Positions 45,343 through 53,802 of a stretch of DNA of 59,745 nucleotides are shown piece by piece. The stretch covers positions 1-59,745 of the forward strand of contig WRET01000013.1 in assembly GCA_009779195.1 (NCBI GenBank), in the 5' to 3' direction. Position 1 is the stretch's first letter. Each line of letters starts with the position of its first letter. Position numbers and translations under genes: made by a program. The stretch comes from Micrococcales bacterium. GTDB taxonomy: Bacteria > Actinomycetota > Actinomycetes > Actinomycetales > Cellulomonadaceae. The notes under the pieces were generated by a model that had not been told where the DNA came from, did no database searches, and saw nothing but the letters and a program-made list of their open reading frames with translations.

Positions 45343-46873
45343 GGTCACCTGCCGGGCGTAGGCGCGATGCGAGCTGGACGGCACGGACCGCAGCAGCGGC
45401 TTTGGCGCGGGCCTCTGCCCATTCGGCCGATGGCACCGAATCCGCCACGATCCCTGCCCCAGCCTGCACGTACGCTGTGCCCTCGCGGATCATGGCGGTG
45501 CGGATCGCGATGGCCGTGTCGAGGTTCCCTGCGAAGTCGAAATACCCCACGGCGCCGCCGTAGACCCCGCGCCGGGCTGGTTCGAGCTCGTCGACCAGTG
45601 CGATGGCCCGAGGTTTGGGCGCCCCGGACAGCGTGCCGGCCGGGAACGTGGCCACGAGAGCGTCCAGCGCCACGGCGTGCGGAGCCAGGTCCCCGACGAC
45701 CCGCGAGCAGATATGCATGATGTGACTGTAGCGACGCACTGCCATGAACTCGACGACATCGACCGAACCGGCTGTGCAGACTTTGCACAGGTCGTTGCGC
45801 GCGAGGTCGACGAGCATGAGGTGCTCGGCACGTTCTTTGGGGTCGGCGAGCAGCTCGGCGGCCAGACCGGCGTCGGCCTCACGGGTGGCGCCCCGGGGCC
45901 GCGACCCAGCGATGGGGAGGGTCTCGACCTGGTGGTCTTGGACTTTGACCAACGTCTCCGGGCTGGACCCGACCACGGCGAACGGCCGGCCGGACAGGTC
46001 AGCCAACGACAGGTAGTACATGTACGGGCTGGGGTTGAGGGTGCGCAGAGCACGGTAGACGTCCAGCGGGTCGGCGGGGCAGTCCACGTCCACGCGCTGC
46101 GAGAGCACCACCTGGAAGACCTCCCCGTCGACGATGGCCTCCAGGCCGCGGGCCACAGCCTGCTCGAACTCGTCCTGGGTGGAACGGAAGGTCATCTGCG
46201 GGACAACAGCATCCGGGTCGAGCCTGAGCGGCGGCGCGGGGGCCGCACCGGCCAGCGCCAGCTCCATCCGGTCGAGGCGGGCGACAGCGTCGGCCCATGC
46301 CTCGTCCACGCGTTCGTCGGTGCCGTCGGCGTTGACAGCGTTGGCGACCAGCCACACCGAACCGTCGGTGTGGTCCACGCACGCCAGGTCGGTGGCCAGC
46401 GCCACGACCACCTCGGGCACGTCCAGCTCGTCAGGGGCATGGGCAGGCAAGGTGGGCTCCCAGTGCCGTACGACGTCCCACCCCAGCACCCCCACCAGGC
46501 CACCAGTCAGGGGCGGCAGACCCGGTTCGGGCTCGGTGGCCAAGACAGCCAGAGTCCCACGCAGCACGTCGAGCACGTCTCCGCTGGTCGGCACCCCGAC
46601 AGGGACGTCACCGGTCCAGCGGCCCTGCCCGTCGACGGATGTGAGCACCGCCCGCGCGGCCACCCCGACGAACGACCAGCGTCCCCACGTGCCGTCGGAG
46701 GTGGCCGACTCCAAGACGAACGTCCCCGGCCGTCCGGCGGCCAGCGTCTGGTACAGGCCGACCGGTGTCACGTCGGCGAGCAGACGGCGCACCACAGGGA
46801 TGACCCGGGCATCGGTGGCACGAGAGCGGAAAGCATCCAGCGTCGGCCAGGTCTGGCCGAAGTCGAGGTTCAC
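45332..46873 (-). CDS. trpE: Anthranilate synthase component I
   Basis: TrpE makes anthranilate from chorismate, with ammonia supplied by TrpG. The 513-residue protein has the chorismate-binding segments [87 protein letters not shown] and [15 protein letters not shown]. The N-terminal [17 protein letters not shown] region is where tryptophan binds in family members, so feedback inhibition is expected. No trpG is present in the window. The start overlaps hisI by four bases. Confidence 0.96.
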   Translation of the reverse strand: MNLDFGQTWPTLDAFRSRATDARVIPVVRRLLADVTPVGLYQTLAAGRPGTFVLESATSDGTWGRWSFVGVAARAVLTSVDGQGRWTGDVPVGVPTSGDVLDVLRGTLAVLATEPEPGLPPLTGGLVGVLGWDVVRHWEPTLPAHAPDELDVPEVVVALATDLACVDHTDGSVWLVANAVNADGTDERVDEAWADAVARLDRMELALAGAAPAPPLRLDPDAVVPQMTFRSTQDEFEQAVARGLEAIVDGEVFQVVLSQRVDVDCPADPLDVYRALRTLNPSPYMYYLSLADLSGRPFAVVGSSPETLVKVQDHQVETLPIAGSRPRGATREADAGLAAELLADPKERAEHLMLVDLARNDLCKVCTAGSVDVVEFMAVRRYSHIMHICSRVVGDLAPHAVALDALVATFPAGTLSGAPKPRAIALVDELEPARRGVYGGAVGYFDFAGNLDTAIAIRTAMIREGTAYVQAGAGIVADSVPSAEWAEARAKAAAAVRAVQLASRLRPAGDHGR

Positions 46874-47229
46874 GACGGTTCTCCGACCACCGCGTCCAGT
46901 GGTCCCCCGGCCTCGAAACAGGTGCGTGAACCGGTGTGGCAGGCAGGCCCGACCTGGTCGACCTGGACGAGCAGCGCGTCACCGTCGCAGTCCAGCGACA
47001 CCGACCGCACCCACTGCACGTTCCCGGAGGTGTCCCCCTTGCGCCAGTACTCACCACGCGACCGGCTCCAGAACCACACCCTGCCGGTCGTCAACGTGCG
47101 GTGCAGCGCCTCGTCGTCCATCCACGCCACCATGAGCACCTCGCCGGTGTCGTGCTGCTGCACGACCGCAGCGACCAACCCACCCGCGTCACGTACGAGG
47201 CGTGCAGCGATCACCGGGTCCAGAGGCAT
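46870..47229 (-). CDS. hisI: Phosphoribosyl-AMP cyclohydrolase
   Basis: HisI opens the adenine ring of PR-AMP in histidine synthesis. The 119-residue stand-alone form has [44 protein letters not shown], and the metal-binding [28 protein letters not shown] with the Asp-Cys-Asp pattern and the paired cysteines. It has no fused HisE. It follows hisF after 24 bases and leads into trpE. Confidence 0.96.
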   Translation of the reverse strand: MPLDPVIAARLVRDAGGLVAAVVQQHDTGEVLMVAWMDDEALHRTLTTGRVWFWSRSRGEYWRKGDTSGNVQWVRSVSLDCDGDALLVQVDQVGPACHTGSRTCFEAGGPLDAVVGEPS

Positions 47230-47253
47230 ACCTGCATCATCGCATACAGGTCG

Positions 47254-48024
47254 TCAGCGGACGGTGAGACCAGCCTCACGGAGGGCGTCTTTGACCTGGC
47301 CGACGGTCAGGGTGCCGAAGTGGAAGACGGAGGCTGCCAGGACAGCGTCGGCACCAGCCTGGGCAGCGGCGACAAAGTGCTCGGCTGTGCCGGCGCCGCC
47401 GGAGGCGATGAGGGGGACGGAAACCTCGCGGCGGACGTCGGCGAGCATCTCCAGGTCGAAACCTTCGGTGGTGCCGTCAGCGTCCATGGAGTTGAGCAAG
47501 ATCTCCCCGGCACCGAGCTCGGCACCGCGCCGGGCCCACTCGACCGCGTCGATACCGGTGCTGCGCTGGCCACCGTGGGTGGTGACCTCGTAGCCGGAGT
47601 CAGTGTGCACGTCGCCAGTGACGCGCCGGGCGTCGACCGACAGCACCAGCACCTGCGAGCCGAACCGCTGGGCGATCTGGGCGATGAGGTCAGGGTTGCC
47701 GATGGCGGCGGTGTTCACCCCGACCTTGTCGGCCCCGGCGCGCAGCAGACGGTCCACGTCTTCGACCGAACGCACCCCGCCGCCGACGGTCAGGGGCACG
47801 AACACCTCCACCGCGGTTCGTTCGACCACCTCGACCATGGTCGCGCGGCCCTCGACCGACGCCGACACGTCGAGGAAAGTGATCTCGTCGGCACCTTCGG
47901 CGCCATAGCGCCGCGCCAGCTCGACAGGGTCACCAGCGTCACGCAGGTCGGCGAAGTTCACCCCCTTGACCACACGGCCAGCGTTCACGTCCAGGCATGC
48001 GATCACACGCAACGCCACACTCAT
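47254..48024 (-). CDS. hisF: Imidazole glycerol phosphate synthase subunit HisF
   Basis: HisF is the cyclase half of the glutamine-dependent enzyme that makes imidazole glycerol phosphate and AICAR. The 256-residue TIM barrel begins with [18 protein letters not shown] (catalytic Asp), and has [31 protein letters not shown] and [19 protein letters not shown] followed by IASGGAG. The ATG at 48024 is preferred to 48030 because GAGGAG sits seven bases before it. The partner HisH is outside the window. Confidence 0.96.
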   Translation of the reverse strand: MSVALRVIACLDVNAGRVVKGVNFADLRDAGDPVELARRYGAEGADEITFLDVSASVEGRATMVEVVERTAVEVFVPLTVGGGVRSVEDVDRLLRAGADKVGVNTAAIGNPDLIAQIAQRFGSQVLVLSVDARRVTGDVHTDSGYEVTTHGGQRSTGIDAVEWARRGAELGAGEILLNSMDADGTTEGFDLEMLADVRREVSVPLIASGGAGTAEHFVAAAQAGADAVLAASVFHFGTLTVGQVKDALREAGLTVR

Positions 48025-48026
48025 CG

Positions 48027-48962
48027 TCATGCTCCTCTGGGGGGTCGGGTGGACAAGATGTCCACGACCAGCACCAACGTCTGGTCTTTGTACTCCTCGG
48101 ACTGCCTGATCTTCAACGGCTCGCCTGGCGGCACGATCAGCTCGAACTGGCTGCCGACAGGTTGGTCGGTGAACCAGTCTGAGAACGTCGCGGGCAGGTC
48201 CTCCAGCGGCTGGCTCTCGGGCTGGTTGCGCTCCCACGACGACTCGACGGCCTCACCGTCCCAGGTGAACATCGTGTACTGGAACGTCACGGTGTCGCGG
48301 GTGCCGACCGGCGTGCCGGTGCCGCGGATCAGCGGCTGCGACACAACCTTCGACGGCGGTTCGTCGCCTGTGGGCGTGATCGACGGGGCGCCGTCACGCG
48401 CGAGCGTCACCGTGGGGAACTCCACGTCCGTGCGCGGCGCGATCGTCTCACCCTGGGCACGTAACGGCAGCACGTCGATGACGGTGACCGACGGGAAACG
48501 GTCGGAGCCGGAACCTGACGCCGGGGCGACCTGGAGCAGCCGGGCACCGGCACGGTGCCCCCGCAACGTCTGGAACAAGTCCTCGCCGAGGGTCTCGCGG
48601 GACAGCTCGTGCGTCACCGGCCGTGGCCCGCACGCCGGTGCCCGCCCACCGACCGTGACCATGTAGCAACCAGGCCCGTGGTCGTAGGTCTGGCGCACGA
48701 TACTCGCGTCCCTGGCGTTCTCCTGGTAGAAGTCGAACAGCACCGGCCTGTCCTCGACCAGCAGCGGTCCGGTGCCTTCCCAGATCACCGTGCGGTACGT
48801 CGAGGAGACGTCCAGCGGCGCGACGTAGGTGACCACTGGCTTGACCCCCGCCTCCCCAGCGACTTCGACCGACACCCCACCGGCAGGGTCGCAGCCTGTG
48901 AGGGCGACCAGGGCGAGCACCAGCGCAAGACCCGCAGCCCACCAGCGACGCGACACATCCAC
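48027..48962 (-). CDS. FKBP-type peptidyl-prolyl isomerase lipoprotein
   Basis: A 311-residue exported lipoprotein (lipobox LTGC, Cys 24). The C-terminal 130 residues form an FKBP domain: [42 protein letters not shown] and [26 protein letters not shown]. The earlier segment [23 protein letters not shown] and [16 protein letters not shown] looks like a second, divergent FKBP-like unit. It should catalyse proline isomerisation of secreted proteins. The stop overlaps the hisF start region, so it is co-transcribed with the his/trp genes. Confidence 0.8.
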   Translation of the reverse strand: MDVSRRWWAAGLALVLALVALTGCDPAGGVSVEVAGEAGVKPVVTYVAPLDVSSTYRTVIWEGTGPLLVEDRPVLFDFYQENARDASIVRQTYDHGPGCYMVTVGGRAPACGPRPVTHELSRETLGEDLFQTLRGHRAGARLLQVAPASGSGSDRFPSVTVIDVLPLRAQGETIAPRTDVEFPTVTLARDGAPSITPTGDEPPSKVVSQPLIRGTGTPVGTRDTVTFQYTMFTWDGEAVESSWERNQPESQPLEDLPATFSDWFTDQPVGSQFELIVPPGEPLKIRQSEEYKDQTLVLVVDILSTRPPRGA

Positions 48963-49010
48963 GTTCGCAACCCTAACCTGCCGGTGGTGGTTCGCGGAGG
49001 CAGATCGGCA

Positions 49011-50378
49011 TCACATCGACTCGATCAGACGCTCGACACGCTCGTCCACGGCCCGGAAGGGGTCTTTGCACAAGACTGTGCGCTGCGCCTGGTCGTTGAG
49101 CTTGAGGTGGACCCAGTCGACGGTGTAGTCGCGCCGGGCCTCCTGGGCGGCCCGCACGAAGTCTCCGCGCAGCTTCGCCCTGGTCGTCTGCGGCGGGACG
49201 ACTGTCGCCTCGAACACCTCCAGGTCGTTGGTCACACGGTCGACCAGGCCCCGTTCGGCCATGAGGTTCGCCAGACCCTCGGTGCGGGAGATGTCGTGGT
49301 AGGCCAGGTCCAGCCGCAGCACCCGCGGGTCGCCCAGGTCCAGGCCGTGCTTGGCCCGGTACCGCTCGATGAGCCGGTGCTTGGCCACCCAGTCCACCTC
49401 GCGGTCCACCAGGGACAGGTCGTCGGTGCGCACCGCGCGCAACACCCTCTCCCACAGGTCCAGCACGGCCTTGACCTGCGGCCCGAGGTCCGTCTCGCGT
49501 TCGGCGTAGTCCCGGGCACGCGTGAGGTACTCCTCCTGCATGTCCAAGGCTGTGGTCGTCGAGCCGTTGGCCAGGTGCACGACGTGCTGGCCGGTCAGGT
49601 CCTGGCTGATCTCGCGGATCGCCCGGATCGGGTTCTCCAGCACCATGTCACGGGTGGCCATCCCCGCTTCGACCACACGCAGCACCAGGTCCGTCGCCCC
49701 GACCTTGAGCCTCGTCGTCGGTTCAGCCATCGACGAGTCCCCGACGATGACGTGCAGGCGACGGAACTGCTCAGGGTCGGCGTGGGGCTCGTCGCGGGTG
49801 TTGATGATGGGCCGTGAACGGGTCGTGGCGCTGGAGACTGCCTCCCAGATGTGCTCAGCCCTCTGCGACAGCGCGTACGTCGAACCGTGGGCGGTGGTGT
49901 GCACCTTGCCCGCCCCGGTGATGAGCTGGCGGGTGATGAGGAACGGCACGAGCACGTCGGCGACCTTGCTGAAGTCGCCGGTACGCCGGATGAGGTAGTT
50001 CTCGTGGCAGCCGTAAGAGTTGCCCACCGAGTCGGTGTTGTTCTTGAACAGGTGGATGGTGCCGGGCAGGCCCTCGGCTTCCAGGCGTTGCTGGCCGTCG
50101 GCGACCAGGGACTCCAAGATCCGCTCCCCCGCCCGGTCGTGCACGACGAGCTGGTGCCAGTCGTCGCACTCGGCGGTGGCGTACTCCGGGTGGGAGCCGA
50201 CGTCCAGGTACAGCCGCGACCCGTTGCGCAAGAACACGTTCGACGAACGCCCCCAGGCCACGACCTTGCGGAACAGGTACCGGGCGACCTCGTCGGCGCC
50301 CAGGGTGCGTCCGTCGCCCCCGGCGCACGTCACCCCGTACTCGGTCTCCAGGCCGAAGATCCGCCGTTCCATGCTCAC
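49011..50378 (-). CDS. pafA: Pup-protein ligase PafA
   Basis: PafA joins the C-terminal glutamate of deamidated Pup to lysines of target proteins, using ATP. The 455-residue enzyme starts [13 protein letters not shown], with the glutamate-ligase metal site, and continues with [52 protein letters not shown] and [20 protein letters not shown], all conserved. The GTG start overlaps the prcA stop by four bases. It is the last gene of pup-prcB-prcA-pafA. Confidence 0.97.
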   Translation of the reverse strand: MSMERRIFGLETEYGVTCAGGDGRTLGADEVARYLFRKVVAWGRSSNVFLRNGSRLYLDVGSHPEYATAECDDWHQLVVHDRAGERILESLVADGQQRLEAEGLPGTIHLFKNNTDSVGNSYGCHENYLIRRTGDFSKVADVLVPFLITRQLITGAGKVHTTAHGSTYALSQRAEHIWEAVSSATTRSRPIINTRDEPHADPEQFRRLHVIVGDSSMAEPTTRLKVGATDLVLRVVEAGMATRDMVLENPIRAIREISQDLTGQHVVHLANGSTTTALDMQEEYLTRARDYAERETDLGPQVKAVLDLWERVLRAVRTDDLSLVDREVDWVAKHRLIERYRAKHGLDLGDPRVLRLDLAYHDISRTEGLANLMAERGLVDRVTNDLEVFEATVVPPQTTRAKLRGDFVRAAQEARRDYTVDWVHLKLNDQAQRTVLCKDPFRAVDERVERLIESM

Positions 50379-51085
50379 GCCGTCGGCGGGTCGGCCAGCA
50401 GGTCCTCCAGCGCCTTGCCGACGACACGGCGGAACGCCCGGCGCTCACGGGTGCGGTCCAAGACCGCGACCTCCAGACCGGCGGGCTCCACGACGCGCGG
50501 CGCGGCGTCGTCGTCGGCTGGGGCGCTGAGCACGGCCTCAGCCAGGCGCAGCGCGTCGCGCAGGGGCATACCGGGGGTGTACCGGTCCGCCAGGAGCGCA
50601 CCGAGCCGGTCGGCCTGCCCGCCCATGACGACGTAGCCGCGCTCGTCGGCGACCGAACCGTCGTAGGTGAGACGGTAGATCTGGTCGTCGGCGGCCTGGC
50701 GGCCCACCTCAGCGACGACGAGCTCGACCTCCAGGGGTTTGGACTCGGTGGTGAACACCGTCCCGAGGGTCTGGGCATAGGCGTTGGCCAGCCCGCGGGC
50801 TGTGACGTCCACCCGGTCGTAGGAGTAGCCGCGCAGGTCGGCGTACCGCACACCTGCGACGCGCAGGTTCTCGAACTCGTTGTACTTGCCGACCGCGGCG
50901 AAAGCGATCCGGTCGTAGATCTCGGAGATCTTGTGCAGCGCCCGCGACGGGTTCTCGGTGGCGAAGCAGATGCCCTCGTCGTAGGCGAGCACGACGACCG
51001 ACCGTCCCCGGGCGATGCCTTTGCGGGCGTAGTCCGCCCGGTCTTTCATCAGCTGTTCAGGCGAGACGTAGAACGGCATGCTCAC
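50375..51085 (-). CDS. prcA: Proteasome alpha subunit
   Basis: PrcA forms the outer heptameric rings of the 20S proteasome that gate substrate entry. The 236-residue protein starts with [43 protein letters not shown], typical of the gate region and first strand. [27 protein letters not shown] follows. It lacks a catalytic N-terminal threonine, as expected. The GTG at 51085 has GGGAGGTGA nine bases upstream and overlaps the prcB stop. Confidence 0.96.
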   Translation of the reverse strand: MSMPFYVSPEQLMKDRADYARKGIARGRSVVVLAYDEGICFATENPSRALHKISEIYDRIAFAAVGKYNEFENLRVAGVRYADLRGYSYDRVDVTARGLANAYAQTLGTVFTTESKPLEVELVVAEVGRQAADDQIYRLTYDGSVADERGYVVMGGQADRLGALLADRYTPGMPLRDALRLAEAVLSAPADDDAAPRVVEPAGLEVAVLDRTRERRAFRRVVGKALEDLLADPPTA

Positions 51086-52005
51086 TGGGACTCACCTCCC
51101 CCGGTGGTCTTCTTGGCCGACCTGGAGCCGGTGGGTTTCGTGGCTGGTTTGGTGGCGGACCTGGTGCGGGCCGGTTTCGCGGCCGGTCTCGCCGCTGGCA
51201 CGACAGTCCGGTCGGTCTCGATCTGCATGGCGACCGCTGCGACCTGGTCGTCGCTGACACGCTCGTACCCGGCGGCGGTGATCGTGGCGACCACCGGGTA
51301 GATCGCCCGGACCCGGTCTGGACCACCGGTCGCGGCGTCGTCGTCGGCGGCGTCGACGAGGGCCTCGACCGCGACAGCCACAGCGTCGGCCAGCGGCAGG
51401 CCCGGCGACCAGCGTTTCTTCAACGACCCGCGTGCGAACACCGAACCAGAGCCGACCGCGTGGTGGTCGTGCTCTTCGTACCGGCCGCCGGTGATGTCGT
51501 AGGAGAAGATCCTGCCCAGCTGGCGTTCGGTGTCGAACCCGGCGAACAACGGCACGACCGCCAGGCCCTGCAGGGCCAGCGGCAGGTTGCCGCGCAAGAT
51601 CGTGGCCAGACGGTTGGCCTTACCTTCCAGCGACAGCGGCATCCCCTCGATCTTCTCGAAGTGTTCCAGCTCGAGCTGGAACAGCCGGACCAGCTCCACA
51701 GCCAGCCCCGCCGACCCTGCGATACCGATGGCTGAGTGCCCGTCCGCGGGGTGCACCTTCTCGATATGCCGTGAGGCGATCATCGGCCCAGCGGTGGCAC
51801 GACGGTCCCCAGCCATGACCACACCCCCTTCGCACACCCCGGCGACGATCGTCGTACCGTGCGGGACGAGCTCAGGTGGCACCGTCCCAGCGCCGGCACG
51901 CCCAGGCAGGAGGTCCGGTGCCACCTGGGAGACGAACTCCACGAACGACGACGACCCAGGTGTGGTGAACGCGACAGGCAGGCGCCCCGACGGTTCGGCG
52001 CTCAT
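51082..52005 (-). CDS. prcB: Proteasome beta subunit with basic C-terminal tail
   Basis: PrcB is the catalytic subunit of the 20S proteasome. A 50-residue propeptide ends PPELVPHG, and cleavage exposes Thr 51 in [23 protein letters not shown], the nucleophile. The later Lys/Asp residues of the active site are present (GDRRAT). The last 40 residues, after [17 protein letters not shown], are an added tail of Ala/Lys/Thr/Arg ([15 protein letters not shown]), which most family members lack. The start overlaps the pup stop by four bases. Confidence 0.96.
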   Translation of the reverse strand: MSAEPSGRLPVAFTTPGSSSFVEFVSQVAPDLLPGRAGAGTVPPELVPHGTTIVAGVCEGGVVMAGDRRATAGPMIASRHIEKVHPADGHSAIGIAGSAGLAVELVRLFQLELEHFEKIEGMPLSLEGKANRLATILRGNLPLALQGLAVVPLFAGFDTERQLGRIFSYDITGGRYEEHDHHAVGSGSVFARGSLKKRWSPGLPLADAVAVAVEALVDAADDDAATGGPDRVRAIYPVVATITAAGYERVSDDQVAAVAMQIETDRTVVPAARPAAKPARTRSATKPATKPTGSRSAKKTTGGGESQ

Positions 52006-52187
52006 TGCCCACCTTTCTGCACGAACCCGCGGACGAACTGCTCGGCGTTCTCCTCCAAGACGTCGTCGATCTCGTCCAGCAAGGCGTCGACCTCAGCGTC
52101 CCGCACACCAGGCGCCGGGACCGGCGCCGGACCGTCGTCGTTCTCCTCGTCGCGACGAGAGCGACCGACCTGCTCCTGACCCGCCAT
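52002..52187 (-). CDS. pup: Prokaryotic ubiquitin-like protein Pup
   Basis: Pup is attached to proteins to mark them for the proteasome. The 61-residue protein is acidic and disordered at the start, with a coiled-coil segment [32 protein letters not shown] that binds the ATPase ring. It ends in GGQ, so Dop must deamidate the final Gln to Glu before ligation. It overlaps prcB by four bases. AAAGGTGG at its 3' end is the ribosome-binding site for prcB. Confidence 0.96.
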   Translation of the reverse strand: MAGQEQVGRSRRDEENDDGPAPVPAPGVRDAEVDALLDEIDDVLEENAEQFVRGFVQKGGQ

Positions 52188-52295
52188 AACGCACCTCCCA
52201 CACGTGGCAACGGCACCACCCTAGCGCGGACCGGTCGAACCCAGCCCCGTCACCAGCACCCAGCCAACCTCCCACCCATGTGCGGGCGGAGCATC

Positions 52296-53090
52296 TCAGT
52301 GGACCTCAGGCACCCGGACGGCGTTGAGCCGGGGTTCGACGTAGTCGCCGACGGGCTGGCGCTCGCCGAACACCACCGGTTCGCGTGGCGGCGCGCTGTA
52401 CGGCAGCAACGACAACAGGTGGGTGATGGCATTGAGCCGGGCGCGGCGCTGGTCGGTGGAGTCCACGACGTACCACGGCGCCCAGTCGGTGTGCGTGGCG
52501 GCGAACATGGCGTCGCGGGCACGTGAGTACTCGTAGTACTTGCCGAACGACTGCACGTCGATATCCGACAGCTTCCACGTCTTGCGCGGGTCGTCGACCC
52601 GGGCGCGCAGACGCTCCTCCTGCTCGGTCTCACCGACCTCCAACCAGTACTTGACCAGGATGATCCCAGCGTCCACCAGGTATTTCTCCACCGCTGGGGT
52701 GGTTGCCAAGAACTCGTCGACCTGCTCGGACGTCGCGAACCCCATGACCCGCTCCACCCCGGCGCGGTTGTACCAGGACCGGTCGAACACCGTCACCTCC
52801 CCCGCCGCCGGGAAGTGCGCCAGGTACCGCTGCATGTACAGCTGGGTCTTCTCCTTCTCCGTCGGCGTCGGCAGCGCCACCGTGCGGAACACCCGGGGGC
52901 TGACCCGTTCGGTCAGCGCGTCGATCACCCCACCCTTGCCCGCCGAGTCTCTGCCCTCGAACACCACCACCAGGCGCGTCCCCGATGCCTTCACCCACTC
53001 CTGCAACGCCACCAGCTCGCCCTGCAGGGGCTTGAGCAGCTTGTCGTACTGCTTACGCTTCATCGCCTTGTCCACTCCATCTGGTCTCAT
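52296..53090 (-). CDS. ppk2: Polyphosphate kinase 2 family protein
   Basis: PPK2 enzymes use polyphosphate to phosphorylate nucleotides (ADP or GDP for class I). The 264-residue single-domain form has the Walker A VVVFEGRDSAGKGGVIDALTERV, the lid/Walker B region EVTVFDRSWYNRAGVERVMGF, and KYWLEVGETEQEERLRARVDDPRKTWKLSD. These all match class I. The ATG at 53090 is taken; an ATG at 53063 is the alternative. It is isolated among proteasome genes and not linked to ppk1. Confidence 0.93.
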   Translation of the reverse strand: MRPDGVDKAMKRKQYDKLLKPLQGELVALQEWVKASGTRLVVVFEGRDSAGKGGVIDALTERVSPRVFRTVALPTPTEKEKTQLYMQRYLAHFPAAGEVTVFDRSWYNRAGVERVMGFATSEQVDEFLATTPAVEKYLVDAGIILVKYWLEVGETEQEERLRARVDDPRKTWKLSDIDVQSFGKYYEYSRARDAMFAATHTDWAPWYVVDSTDQRRARLNAITHLLSLLPYSAPPREPVVFGERQPVGDYVEPRLNAVRVPEVH

Positions 53091-53120
53091 CGGTCCCGTG
53101 TGACGAACGTAGCGGCACCG

Positions 53121-53771
53121 CTACCACGTGGGCAGGTTCTGCGTGTCGGACGGGTCAGCGAGGAAGCCGGCGAGCACCGTCTGGTACACCGGCAGGTCCG
53201 CCGTGGTGTAACGACCGTCGCTGCTGGTGGCAAGACCAAGGCTGGTCATGGCCACGTAGTCGGCCACGATCTCGCCTTGCTGCTCCATGTCGTAGTCGGC
53301 GAGCGAGCCCGTCGCGTCGAGCTCGTAGTCGTAGCGCAACGACCCGTGGTCCATACCGCGCCCTGCGACCGGGTAGCCGAGCTGGAACTGCCACACGTGC
53401 ACCATCTCGTGCACGAACCACCGGGCGTTGGCCGGCGAGTCAGCGGTGAAGTCGTCCAGGTGGCTCGGCGCCGGGAAGTACATCTCGCCGTTCGGCGTCA
53501 CCGCAGTGTCGTCGGGCTGGTAGCCGCCGAACAGCGGGTACGTGTGGTTGTGCACCAGCACCATCGAGTAGTCGACGCTGTCACCGAAAACGGTCCGCGC
53601 CAGACCGACCTCGCCTGGGGTCAGCGGCCGTTCGTGCGGTGGTCGCGACTCGGTCGGGCTCGCCGCGGGGCTCGACGTGGTCGACGAGCCGAGCCACGAC
53701 AAGTCCGCATCTGCCGAACACCCGGCGACCAGCAGCACCGCTGCTGCGACCCACACGCCCTTGCGCCACAC
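53121..53771 (-). CDS. Exported lipoprotein with metallopeptidase-like motif
   Basis: A 216-residue lipoprotein: a hydrophobic start ending in LLVAGCSADAD. The mature part has HEMVHVWQFQLG, an HExxH zinc-binding motif, preceded by GEMYFPAPSHLDDF and followed by the acidic residues LDATGSLADYDMEQQGEIVADY. The domain resembles HExxH regions seen in Rhs/VgrG-associated proteins and DUF4157-type peptidases. No partner genes are adjacent, so activity is inferred. The GTG at 53771 is chosen so the hydrophobic segment begins the protein. Confidence 0.75.
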   Translation of the reverse strand: MWRKGVWVAAAVLLVAGCSADADLSWLGSSTTSSPAASPTESRPPHERPLTPGEVGLARTVFGDSVDYSMVLVHNHTYPLFGGYQPDDTAVTPNGEMYFPAPSHLDDFTADSPANARWFVHEMVHVWQFQLGYPVAGRGMDHGSLRYDYELDATGSLADYDMEQQGEIVADYVAMTSLGLATSSDGRYTTADLPVYQTVLAGFLADPSDTQNLPTW

Positions 53772-53802
53772 AACCCCATTATCTCTCCGAGACGGGGCGC
53801 AG

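Noticed and set aside
48555..49817. 420-codon open frame opposite the FKBP and pafA genes
   Set aside because: Spans two clear genes on the other strand; composition typical of a shadow frame.
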